DNA from: UBA6448 sp051893155
GTDB lineage: Bacteria > Bacillota_I > Bacilli_A > RF39 > UBA660
Assembly (NCBI GenBank): GCA_051893155.1
Contig: JBJFGY010000073.1
Span: 1 to 7,982, forward strand
Length of the DNA: 7,982 nucleotides
Direction of reading: 5' to 3'
Shown: positions 1 through 7,300 of the stretch, in pieces
Position numbering within the stretch: the stretch's first letter is position 1
How the letters are laid out: the number at the start of each line of letters is the position of its first letter
Position numbers and translations under genes: made by a program
Notes under the pieces: generated by a model
Told to the model about the DNA's origin: nothing
What the model saw: only the letters and a program-made list of their open reading frames with translations
Databases searched by the model: none

Positions 1-38
1 AGAAGTTCTATTAATGTGAATCCTTTTTTATTTTTCAT
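1..38 (-). CDS. Type IV prepilin / pseudopilin, N-terminus only (partial)
   Basis: Only the first 12 codons and part of the 13th lie in the window; the gene runs off the left edge. They read MKNKKGFTLIELL, a textbook class III prepilin leader. It has a short lysine-rich leader, a Gly at -1 for prepilin peptidase, a Phe at +1 that would be N-methylated, and a Glu at +5 opening the hydrophobic assembly helix. The ATG at 38 follows an AGGAGGG ribosome site (49-43) by four bases, so the start is secure. It lies 12 bases after the stop of the preceding membrane-protein gene with no terminator between them, so it is the third gene of that operon. Members of this family are inner-membrane subunits of type IV pili, competence (ComGC-like) pseudopili or type II secretion pseudopili. 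Which one cannot be decided from 13 residues. Confidence 0.85.
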   Translation of the reverse strand, partial: MKNKKGFTLIEL

Positions 39-50
39 TTTTCCCTCCTA

Positions 51-968
51 TTATTTTATTGAATATGTATCATATAATACATTATTATTTTTTATTTCAA
101 TATTATTATCAACAATTTCATAAGTATAATTTATATCACTAGATATTGATACAAAACTTTTAATTATACTATTTAATAAATTATCATATATATAAATATT
201 ACCTAACCTATTTTGAAATATAATAACACTTTTCAATAAATTTATTTTTGTAATATCTTGATAATCTAATATTTTAGTACCATCATATTTATAAATTATA
301 TATTTATCATTATCACTGCAAACAATTATATTATCATTATAATCATAAATACTATTATTAAATTCAGTAGTTAATTTATTATTGTCACTATTAATAAGAT
401 AATATGCATTATTTTTTTTAGCAATTAATTTACTTGCCATTAATTTTTCTCCATCAAAGGAATTATTAATAGCTAAATAATCATATTCAGGCATTATTTT
501 ATAGTTTACTGTATCTAAATCCATAATACCATATTTATTATCAATACTTTTAACAATTAATAAATTATCATCAATAGTTGTACTATAATTTTTTATCAAT
601 TTTAATTCTAATAAACTAACTTGTGAATTTAAATTATATAATTTAATAATATCTTTATCTTGAATAAATACATTATTATTACTTAGTATACTAATTTTAT
701 TATCTTTGCCTTTATCATAATAAATATTATTTTCATCATCTATTGTTGTCTTTGCATCATCACATTTATCACTTGTACACTCATAATAGCCAAGTAAATT
801 ATCATTATCATCATAATAATATAATTTATTATTAAATTTATGTTCATGATTGGGATTATCTTTAAAAAATATACTATTTTTATTTGAGAAAATTCCATAA
901 ATTGATAAAGGTAAAAATATTGCAAGAAGAACTATTAAAACTGGTAATACAAATTTATTATCTTTCAT
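51..968 (-). CDS. Membrane-anchored WG-repeat-like surface protein, single module
   Basis: 305 residues; function not recognised. Residues about 6-27 form one hydrophobic segment after MKDNK, so the protein is either an N-terminally anchored outside-facing protein or carries an uncleaved signal. The rest is a soluble, Asn/Asp/Tyr/Ile-rich, beta-strand-like domain. It is homologous to both halves of the larger protein encoded just upstream: a GYYEC motif (G60-C64) with a second Cys at 69, a KYG strand at 145-147 followed by PEYDYL that resembles a degenerate WG (KWG) repeat, Asp/Tyr-rich strands, and a C-terminal hairpin starting at TYEI (282-285). The ATG overlaps the upstream TAA by one base (TAATG), and GGAGAA (979-974) sits five bases before it, so translation is probably coupled. 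A prepilin gene follows at once. I infer an accessory role in a pilus-like apparatus. GC content is very low: 8 of 60 bases in 61-120. Confidence 0.85.
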   Translation of the reverse strand: MKDNKFVLPVLIVLLAIFLPLSIYGIFSNKNSIFFKDNPNHEHKFNNKLYYYDDNDNLLGYYECTSDKCDDAKTTIDDENNIYYDKGKDNKISILSNNNVFIQDKDIIKLYNLNSQVSLLELKLIKNYSTTIDDNLLIVKSIDNKYGIMDLDTVNYKIMPEYDYLAINNSFDGEKLMASKLIAKKNNAYYLINSDNNKLTTEFNNSIYDYNDNIIVCSDNDKYIIYKYDGTKILDYQDITKINLLKSVIIFQNRLGNIYIYDNLLNSIIKSFVSISSDINYTYEIVDNNIEIKNNNVLYDTYSIK

Positions 969-2755
969 TATTCTTCTCCACTATCTCCTGCAAGCAAATT
1001 ACCTGTAGATTTATCAAATAAATAATTCTTTTTTTCATTTTTATTAATTATGGTTATTATATAGTTATTATCTGTTTCATTTATTTCAAAACTATTTTCA
1101 ATATTTTCATTATCAATTAATAAATCGGTATTTAATAATGGCTTTTTACCATCAATATAAGAATATATATTAAGTTTATTTTTATCAGTTATTAAAACAA
1201 AATAATTATCTTTAAGACTTATATATTTTCCTTCATCACTAATAATTTGCCCTTTTAAACTATAAACTAAATATTTATTATTATCCTTGATAGTCATATA
1301 GTTTCCTAAATAATCAATTATATCAAATATTGATGAAGCTATTTCATTGCCGATTTTATCATATAAGAAATTTCTTTTTTCACGCTTAACAAGTAAATAA
1401 TCTTTTAAATAAGATATACTTAATGTTTTACCGGATGGTTCATTATTATCAGTACCTTTAGTATCATTAAATGATATTACACCAACGGGGCCATTAGTAT
1501 TAAAGGTTATTACACCATATCCACCAGAAGTATTTTTAGCAAATATAAGACTATTAATACTTGTAGCAAGAGTAATCTTTTCTGAAGAAATACCAGTTTC
1601 AACTTCATTATATTCAGAAAGTGTTTTTGAAGAAGTTAAATCATAAAGGGCTATAATATTTTGATCATCCTTGCTATCTTTAATATAAGCGTAATTTCCA
1701 TTAATTATTGGTATATAGCCAAGACTATCTTCATTTGATAAAATATTACTTTCTTTAGCTATAATGCAATTATAATATTCATCATTTTTAGATGTAATAG
1801 TGTTTTTATTCTTACATTTATATGAGCCAATTAATGTTGTTTTATCAATATCACTATAAAAATAAAGGACACCATCATAGTAATTAATATAATCATATTT
1901 AGTATTTATAGCACCTTCATAAATATTTATTTTACTTTCTTTTCCATCTACATCAATCATTAAAGTACTACCATTTAATTCATATTCAAATGGTTTTTCA
2001 GTTTCTTTTAAAATATTTTTATCATCAAAAATATAATTTATATCAAAATCATTATTTTGTAGTTTAATTGCACTTTCATTTAACTTATTTAATTTATTAT
2101 CATAAATAATCATTTTTCGATTATTAATTGTAAATACAAAATCTTCATCAAGTTTAATACAATCATAACTATTTGGAAGAACTTTATTAGCATTGTAATC
2201 ATAAATATAATAATCTGTATCTGATGTTACAATAAATCTTCCATTAAAAGATTTTATATTACCTTTAATATATGATGTTAAGACTAAACCATTTTTATCA
2301 ATCAAAAAGTTACCTTGATCATCACTTGCTATAAATTTATCAGAACTATTATATATTTCAAGATAATCAAATTTTGCTTCAATTAAAATATTATATTTAT
2401 TCTCTAAAATTTCTAATAATCCATATTTACCTTTATCATCTTTAAATACAACTAAATTATTTGATGTTTCACCTTTATTTATAGTTTCATATGTCCCATT
2501 TTTTTCTTTTTTTGATATATCATATAAACTAATATATTTTCCATCTTGAACAAATACAAAATTATTATTATATATTGAACTTAATCTATTAATTTGTTTA
2601 CCATTTTGATCAACATATTTTGGTAAATCGCTTAAATTATCATCAGAGTAATATGCAACAAAACATTTTTCTTCATCTTTATTTTCGCATTCATATTTAC
2701 CAATAATTTTATCATCTTTATCTAAAAATTCAAGAACTCCATTATTATAAATATA
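54..2755 (-). repeat. Three diverged copies of one extracytoplasmic protein module
   Basis: Protein-level repeat, not a DNA repeat. Copy A is encoded by about 2755-1919 and copy B by about 1888-971, both in the large membrane protein. Copy C is encoded by about 827-54 in the small one. The shared order is: a short Tyr-rich strand, G-x-Y-x-C, a second Cys 5-16 residues later, an 'xYIxLYDL'-like strand, a YG strand 82-99 residues after the first Cys, a run of strands rich in Asp-Asn-Tyr ('YYIYDYN', 'YLVYSLKG', 'YIIYKYDG'), an 'IYDN'-like strand, and a terminal F/Y-E hairpin. Identity is low but the order is colinear throughout. Duplication by fusion or by gene copying followed by long divergence is inferred. 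Confidence 0.75.
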
Positions 2756-3103
2756 ATTATCTTTTTCAATAATAATTTCTTCTTTAACTGGGGTATCAAC
2801 TTTTTTTTGCTTTTTTATAAACATAAAATAAATTATTATAAAAATAATTATTAATATTATTGCTGATATGATTGAAATATAAATAATTTTTTCTTTTTTA
2901 GTTAAATATTTCCAAGTTAACTTTTTTTTATTTTTATTCTTGTTTTTAATTTTATACTTTTTTTTCTTATCTTTTTTTACTACTAATGTATCATCTTCTT
3001 TAGATACAATTTGATCATCATCATATAAGGTATCTTCAACAGATTTATTGATTTCAATAATTACATTTTGTTTATCATTATTATCTAAATTCAAATCATC
3101 CAT
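968..3103 (-). CDS. Large single-pass membrane protein with two WG-repeat-like modules
   Basis: 711 residues from the ATG at 3103. A TTG at 3124 in the same frame would add seven residues, but it lies at or before the predicted transcription start, whereas the ATG has a well-spaced AGGATGTG. Residues 1-42 are acidic. Residues 43-72 are strongly basic (17 Lys of 30), followed by a transmembrane helix at about 73-96 and then KKQKK. A lysine-rich cytoplasmic side before a single helix predicts the C-terminal ~600 residues lie outside. That part is a tandem duplication: copy A about 117-395 and copy B about 406-711. Each copy has GxYxC (G135-C139; G426-C430) plus a second Cys (147; 446), a YG strand (226-228; 528-530) and a closing beta hairpin. 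The YG strand with following FDYL in copy A resembles a degenerate WG repeat. No enzymatic motif is visible. It is the first gene of an operon with its one-module relative and a prepilin. Function is unknown; a surface or pilus-associated role is inferred. Confidence 0.85.
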   Translation of the reverse strand: MDDLNLDNNDKQNVIIEINKSVEDTLYDDDQIVSKEDDTLVVKKDKKKKYKIKNKNKNKKKLTWKYLTKKEKIIYISIISAIILIIIFIIIYFMFIKKQKKVDTPVKEEIIIEKDNYIYNNGVLEFLDKDDKIIGKYECENKDEEKCFVAYYSDDNLSDLPKYVDQNGKQINRLSSIYNNNFVFVQDGKYISLYDISKKEKNGTYETINKGETSNNLVVFKDDKGKYGLLEILENKYNILIEAKFDYLEIYNSSDKFIASDDQGNFLIDKNGLVLTSYIKGNIKSFNGRFIVTSDTDYYIYDYNANKVLPNSYDCIKLDEDFVFTINNRKMIIYDNKLNKLNESAIKLQNNDFDINYIFDDKNILKETEKPFEYELNGSTLMIDVDGKESKINIYEGAINTKYDYINYYDGVLYFYSDIDKTTLIGSYKCKNKNTITSKNDEYYNCIIAKESNILSNEDSLGYIPIINGNYAYIKDSKDDQNIIALYDLTSSKTLSEYNEVETGISSEKITLATSINSLIFAKNTSGGYGVITFNTNGPVGVISFNDTKGTDNNEPSGKTLSISYLKDYLLVKREKRNFLYDKIGNEIASSIFDIIDYLGNYMTIKDNNKYLVYSLKGQIISDEGKYISLKDNYFVLITDKNKLNIYSYIDGKKPLLNTDLLIDNENIENSFEINETDNNYIITIINKNEKKNYLFDKSTGNLLAGDSGEE

Positions 3104-3108
3104 ACTCT

Positions 3109-3116
3109 CACATCCT
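3109..3116 (-). promoter_or_regulatory. Ribosome binding site that decides the start of the large membrane protein
   Basis: AGGATGTG matches the anti-Shine-Dalgarno complement AGGAGGTG at seven of eight bases and lies five bases before the ATG at 3103. The alternative TTG at 3124 has no such site and falls at the start of the predicted transcript, so the ATG is preferred. Confidence 0.7.
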
Positions 3117-3128
3117 ATTTTCAAGTTA

Positions 3129-3157
3129 ATTATATCAAAATATAAATATTAATGCAA
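3129..3157 (-). promoter_or_regulatory. Sigma-A-type promoter with extended -10 for the membrane protein/prepilin operon
   Basis: On the minus strand, TTGCAT (3157-3152) is followed after 17 bases by a perfect TATAAT (3134-3129). A TG one base upstream gives the extended -10 TGATATAAT. Transcription would begin around 3122, giving a leader of under 20 bases that contains just the ribosome site. The -35 is weak (TTG then poor match), which the extended -10 would compensate. It lies between the upstream gene's terminator and the first gene of the operon, the expected position. Confidence 0.65.
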
Positions 3158-3183
3158 TATGAATAAATTTAATTTTAACATAT

Positions 3184-3214
3184 AAAAAAGATAAGATTTT
3201 TTAGTATCTTATCT
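3184..3214 (-). terminator. Intrinsic terminator after the oxidoreductase, overlapping its stop codon
   Basis: On the minus strand AGATAAGAT (3214-3206) and ATCTTATCT (3197-3189) form a perfect 9-bp stem around an 8-base loop, followed by an uninterrupted T run to 3184. The left arm contains the last Arg codon and the TAA stop. The stem is A/T-rich, so it is weaker than a GC stem, but the geometry is canonical. It separates the oxidoreductase from the downstream operon. Confidence 0.8.
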
Positions 3215-4258
3215 AAGATTTTTAAGTTCGCCCATCTTACTAGTAGGTACATATCCGGGATTAGATGCAATTACATCTGGTATTCTATTAACAATACTAG
3301 CGCATGTCAGTTCAACTGTTGATGGTCTATTAATAACCATTGTAGTACTAGGTTCTCCAAAAATTGTCCATTCATTACTATCATAATCGGATTTTGAATA
3401 TACTTTACCAATACATTCAGTTTCTAATGTAATTCCTTCTTCGGTTTCAGTTGTTACTACTGCACTCATTCCAGTACAATCACCTTTTTTAATTGTCATT
3501 CCTAGAGTGCTAGAAAAAATATCTTCTTCAGCTATTTTAGGAATACATTTTTGTATTTGCCTTTTAACCGTTAGTCCAAGTTTATCGGCAAGCCAACCAT
3601 TTACATTCCACATATATGATGGTAAAAATTCACCTTTTTCAATTAATTTTAAACGTTCTTCTTCACTTATATTATCAGCACTGGCAACACTTTTTTCAAA
3701 ATCGGCTACACTTAATCCTGCACCATGGGCTTTTGCTAAAGCAATTCCATAATCTTCAACATTATAACTACTACTACCTTTTATTTTTGTTATGTTATGT
3801 GTTGCACCACAAATAGTAGAAATTAAATTACCCCAAAAAGCATCTTGATAACCACTTCCTGTTATAGTACAATTATTTGCTATAGCTAATTTATCTATTT
3901 TTTCAGTTAATTTTGGATTAGAATTTATTGGATAAAAAGCTTCTTCACATGTAGTTATAGCATTTATTCCTAAACTAGCACATATTAATAAAATATCTTT
4001 ACAATCATTTAATAAGCTCATTGTAGTAATTATACATATATCTGGTCTTTTTTCCTTTAAATCTTCTTCTACCTGACTTGCATTCTTAATTATTATGTTA
4101 GTATCATTTCCTTTAATAATAACTGATACATCTTTTCCAACTATTTCAGGATTTATATCATAAGCACCTACTAATTCCATACCAGATTCTATAGCATATC
4201 TCATAGTATATTCACTCATTTTACCACAACCATATTGAACAAATTTAATTTTTTTCAT
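3209..4258 (-). CDS. Rossmann-fold oxidoreductase, 2,4-diaminopentanoate dehydrogenase / DapB-like family
   Basis: 349 residues, cytoplasmic, no signal or membrane segment. The N-terminus is a dinucleotide-binding fold. KFVQYGCGKM (5-14) is the first strand and glycine loop (G10, G12, with Ser15 where a third Gly is common), and GAYDIN (31-36) ends strand two with Asp34, which usually favours NAD(H) over NADP(H). Further conserved-looking blocks are ITTCEEAFYP (101-110), TGSGYQDAFWGN (133-144), NVEDYGIALAKAHGAG (166-181) and GMSAVVTTETEEGI (263-276). The overall layout resembles the amino-acid-degradation dehydrogenases related to dihydrodipicolinate reductase. The best-known member is 2,4-diaminopentanoate dehydrogenase of clostridial ornithine fermentation, which oxidatively deaminates the substrate at C4. 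No ornithine-pathway neighbours are in the window, so the substrate is uncertain. AGGAGG lies six bases before the ATG. It is a single-gene unit between two terminators. Family assignment is fairly sure, the exact reaction is not. Confidence 0.8.
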   Translation of the reverse strand: MKKIKFVQYGCGKMSEYTMRYAIESGMELVGAYDINPEIVGKDVSVIIKGNDTNIIIKNASQVEEDLKEKRPDICIITTMSLLNDCKDILLICASLGINAITTCEEAFYPINSNPKLTEKIDKLAIANNCTITGSGYQDAFWGNLISTICGATHNITKIKGSSSYNVEDYGIALAKAHGAGLSVADFEKSVASADNISEEERLKLIEKGEFLPSYMWNVNGWLADKLGLTVKRQIQKCIPKIAEEDIFSSTLGMTIKKGDCTGMSAVVTTETEEGITLETECIGKVYSKSDYDSNEWTIFGEPSTTMVINRPSTVELTCASIVNRIPDVIASNPGYVPTSKMGELKNLR

Positions 4259-4301
4259 TAATCTCCTCCTTATTATTATAATAACACTTTAATTATTATT
4301 A

Positions 4302-4326
4302 ACAAGATTAGTTTTAAATATCTTGT
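4302..4326. promoter_or_regulatory. Inverted repeat upstream of the oxidoreductase, possible operator
   Basis: ACAAGAT (4302-4308) and ATCTTGT (4320-4326) are perfect 7-base inverted arms separated by 11 bases. They lie about 45-70 bases before the oxidoreductase start and overlap the candidate -10 and transcription start. No T run follows on the minus strand, so it is not a terminator in that direction. An operator or an mRNA leader hairpin are both possible; in such AT-rich DNA chance is also possible. Confidence 0.3.
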
Positions 4327-4339
4327 AAAATTATGTAAA
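4311..4339 (-). promoter_or_regulatory. Candidate weak promoter for the oxidoreductase
   Basis: TTTACA (4339-4334, five of six bases of TTGACA), a 17-base spacer, then TAAAAC (4316-4311, four of six of TATAAT) gives a start near 4304. The gene must have its own promoter if the rpoC terminator works. A perfect TATAAT at 4280-4275 also exists, but it would start transcription inside the ribosome site. Confidence 0.35.
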
Positions 4340-4353
4340 TTATTTTTTATAGC

Positions 4354-4382
4354 AAAAAAAGAAACTAAAATTAATTAGTTTC
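4354..4382 (-). terminator. Intrinsic terminator of rpoC, overlapping its stop codon
   Basis: On the minus strand GAAACTAA (4382-4375) pairs perfectly with TTAGTTTC (4368-4361) around a 6-base loop, followed by seven T (4360-4354). The left arm encodes the end of RpoC (Glu-Thr-Asn) and the loop holds most of the TAA. It marks the end of the RNA polymerase unit. Confidence 0.85.
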
Positions 4383-7300
4383 TTCTACAACTGGTTTTTC
4401 ATCCATAAGTGTTTCTTCTAAAGTTTCGCTAGGATCTGTTTCTAAAAATTGTTTTTCTAAAGCAATGTCTATATTAGAATATTCTTTTGCACCAGTACCT
4501 GCTGGGATAAGTTTTCCAATAATAACATTTTCTTTTAGTCCTTTTAGATAGTCAATTTTACCACGTATAGCAGCATCAGTTAACACTCTAGTTGTTTCTT
4601 GGAATGAAGCAGCAGATAAGAATGAATCTGTTTCAAGAGATGATTTTGTAATACCTAACATAATTGGAAGTCCTTTAGCAGGAACGCCACCAGCAAGAAG
4701 TACTGGTTTATTTCCTTCATTAAATGTTTTTAATGAAACAGTTAAACCTTCAACAAAATTTGTATCTCCAGGATCAATAATTCTCATCTTATTAATCATT
4801 CTCTTAACAATTATTTCAATATGTTTATCATTAATATCAACACCTTGAAGTTTATAAACACTTTGAATTTCTTTTAAAATATATTCTTGAGCAGTAAGTG
4901 GATCAGTAACTGCAAGAAGTTCTTTAGGAGCAATAACACCTTCAGTAAGTTTATCTCCTGCGTTAACTTCATCTCCAACACTTACACGTAACTTCATATT
5001 ATAGTTTGTAGTATGATCTCTACTACCAGCATCATTTGTAACTGTGATAATATGTTTTCCATTATTTTCAACTATTTTAGTTACTTTACCAGTAATTTCA
5101 GAAATAGTTGCTTTATATTTAGGTGTTCTGGCCTCAAATAATTCTTCAACTCTTGGAAGACCTTGAGTAATATCATCTTCTCCTGCAACTCCACCTTTAT
5201 GGAAGTTTTTCATTGTTAGCTGTGTACCAGGTTCACCAATTGATTGAGCAGACATAATTCCTACTGCTTCACCAGTTTCTACAAGATTTCCTGTAGCAAG
5301 GTTACGTCCATAACATTTTTGACAAACGCCATTATCTGTTTTACAAGTAAGTGAACTACGTATTTCAACACTAGTAATACCAGCTTTTTTAATTTTAGCA
5401 ACAACGCTTTCATTAATCATTTCACCAGCCTCACAAATAGTTTTCTTTGTTTCTGGATCAATAATTTTCTTAGCAGCAAATCTGCCTAAAATTCTTTCTT
5501 CAAGAGGTTCAATAATAGAACCATCTTTATCATTTAATAAGTCTTTAACTACAACTCCGTGGATTGAACCACAATCATATTCTTTAACAATAATATCTTG
5601 TGCAACATCGACAAGTCTTCTGGTTAAGTATCCTGAGTCAGCAGTTTTTAACGCAGTATCCGCAACACCTTTTCTTGAACCATGAGTTGATAAGAAGAAT
5701 TCTAGTACAGATAGACCTTCCATAAATGATGATGTAATTGGAATTTCAACTGTATCACCATTTGGTTTAGCCATTAAACCTTTAAGACCAGCAAGTTGTG
5801 TAAAGTTTGTAACTTCTCCACGAGCACCTGAATTCATCATCATGAATATTGGATTATCAAAGTCACCATTACTCATTTCTTTAAATTCATTTTTTACTTT
5901 ATCAGTAGCTTTAGTCCAAATAGAAATAACTTCTTCATGTCTTTCTTCTTTAGTAATAATACCTTTTTTATATTGTTTATTAACTTTATCTACTTGAGCT
6001 TTTGCTTCCGCAATAAATTCTTCTTTCTTATTGGTAGTTTTAATATCAGCATAAGATACTGTAATACCAGCAATAGTAGAATATTTAAATCCTTGATCTT
6101 TTAATTTGTCAAGCATAATTGATGTCTCAGTTGTACGATATCTTTTAAATACTTGAGATATTAATGATTTTAATGTTCCTTTTACAAAAGGTGAAACTAA
6201 AGGCATTTCTTTAATAGCTTCAGGAATATTAGTTCCTGGTTCTAAGAAATATTTCATTGGCGTAATGCCTTCAATATTTTCTTTTGTAGGTTCATTCATA
6301 TATGGAAATGAATCAGGAAATATTTCATTAAATTTAAGTTTTCCAACTGTAGTAACTAAATATTTACCTTTTTGCTCTTCTGTAAATAATTTATGTTTAA
6401 ATGAATTGACAGGTAAAGCAATTCTTGTATGAAGTGAAACTTCTTTACGATCATAGGCCATTAAAGCTTCATTTTCATCTTTAAATACTCTTCCTTCATC
6501 TACTTCGCCAGCTTTTTCAATAGTTAAATAGCAATTTCCAAGTACCATATCTTGAGATGGTGTAACAATTGGTTTTCCATCTTTTGGATTTAAAATATTG
6601 TTTGCTCCTAACATAAGTAGTCTTGCTTCTGCTTTTGCTTCTTCAGATAAAGGTACGTGAACAGCCATTTGGTCTCCATCGAAGTCAGCATTAAATGCAG
6701 CACATACAAGTGGATGAAGTCTTATTGCTTTACCACCAATTAATATTGGTTCAAATGCTTGAATACCAAGTCTATGTAAAGTTGGAGCACGGTTAAGTAA
6801 AACTGGATGCTCTGTTATAACATCTTCAACTACGTCCCATACGCATTCATTTCTTGTTTCAATTAATTTTTTTGCACCCTTAATATTATGAGCAAGACCA
6901 CGATCTACAAGACCATGAATAACATGTGGTTTAAATAATTCAAGAGCCATTTCTTTTGGAAGACCACATTGATACATTTTAAGACTAGGTCCTACTACAA
7001 TAACAGAACGACCAGAATAATCAACTCTTTTACCAAGTAAGTTTTGCCTAAATCTTCCTTGTTTTCCTTTAAGCATTGAAGATAAACTCTTAAGTGGTCT
7101 ATTAGAAGATGCTGTAACGCTTCTTCCACGTCTTCCATTATCTAGTAATGAATCAACTGCTTCTTGAAGCATTCTCTTTTCATTTTGAACAATGATTGAA
7201 GGTGCTCCAAGTTCAAGTAATTTTTTTAGACGATTATTACGATTTATAATTCGACGATATAAATCATTTAAATCAGATGTTGCAAATCTTCCACCATCAA

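Noticed and set aside
740..925. Minus-strand open frame of 61 codons
   Set aside because: It lies inside the small membrane-protein gene in another frame, has biased Ile/Met/Tyr content typical of AT-rich shadow frames and no ribosome site of its own.
3104..3124. TTG start adding seven residues (MKIGCES) to the large membrane protein
   Set aside because: It sits at or upstream of the predicted transcription start and has no ribosome site, whereas the ATG at 3103 has AGGATGTG at the right distance.
3507..3816. Two plus-strand open frames opposite the oxidoreductase
   Set aside because: They are antisense to a well-conserved enzyme gene, show no recognisable protein features and no promoter or ribosome site.
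4275..4305. TTGTTA and perfect TATAAT as the oxidoreductase promoter
   Set aside because: The spacer is 19 bases and transcription would start inside the ribosome binding site, leaving no usable leader.
4259..4353. Riboswitch or T-box in front of the oxidoreductase
   Set aside because: The leader is under 100 bases, very AT-rich, has only one 7-bp inverted repeat and none of the conserved cores of known riboswitches or T-boxes.
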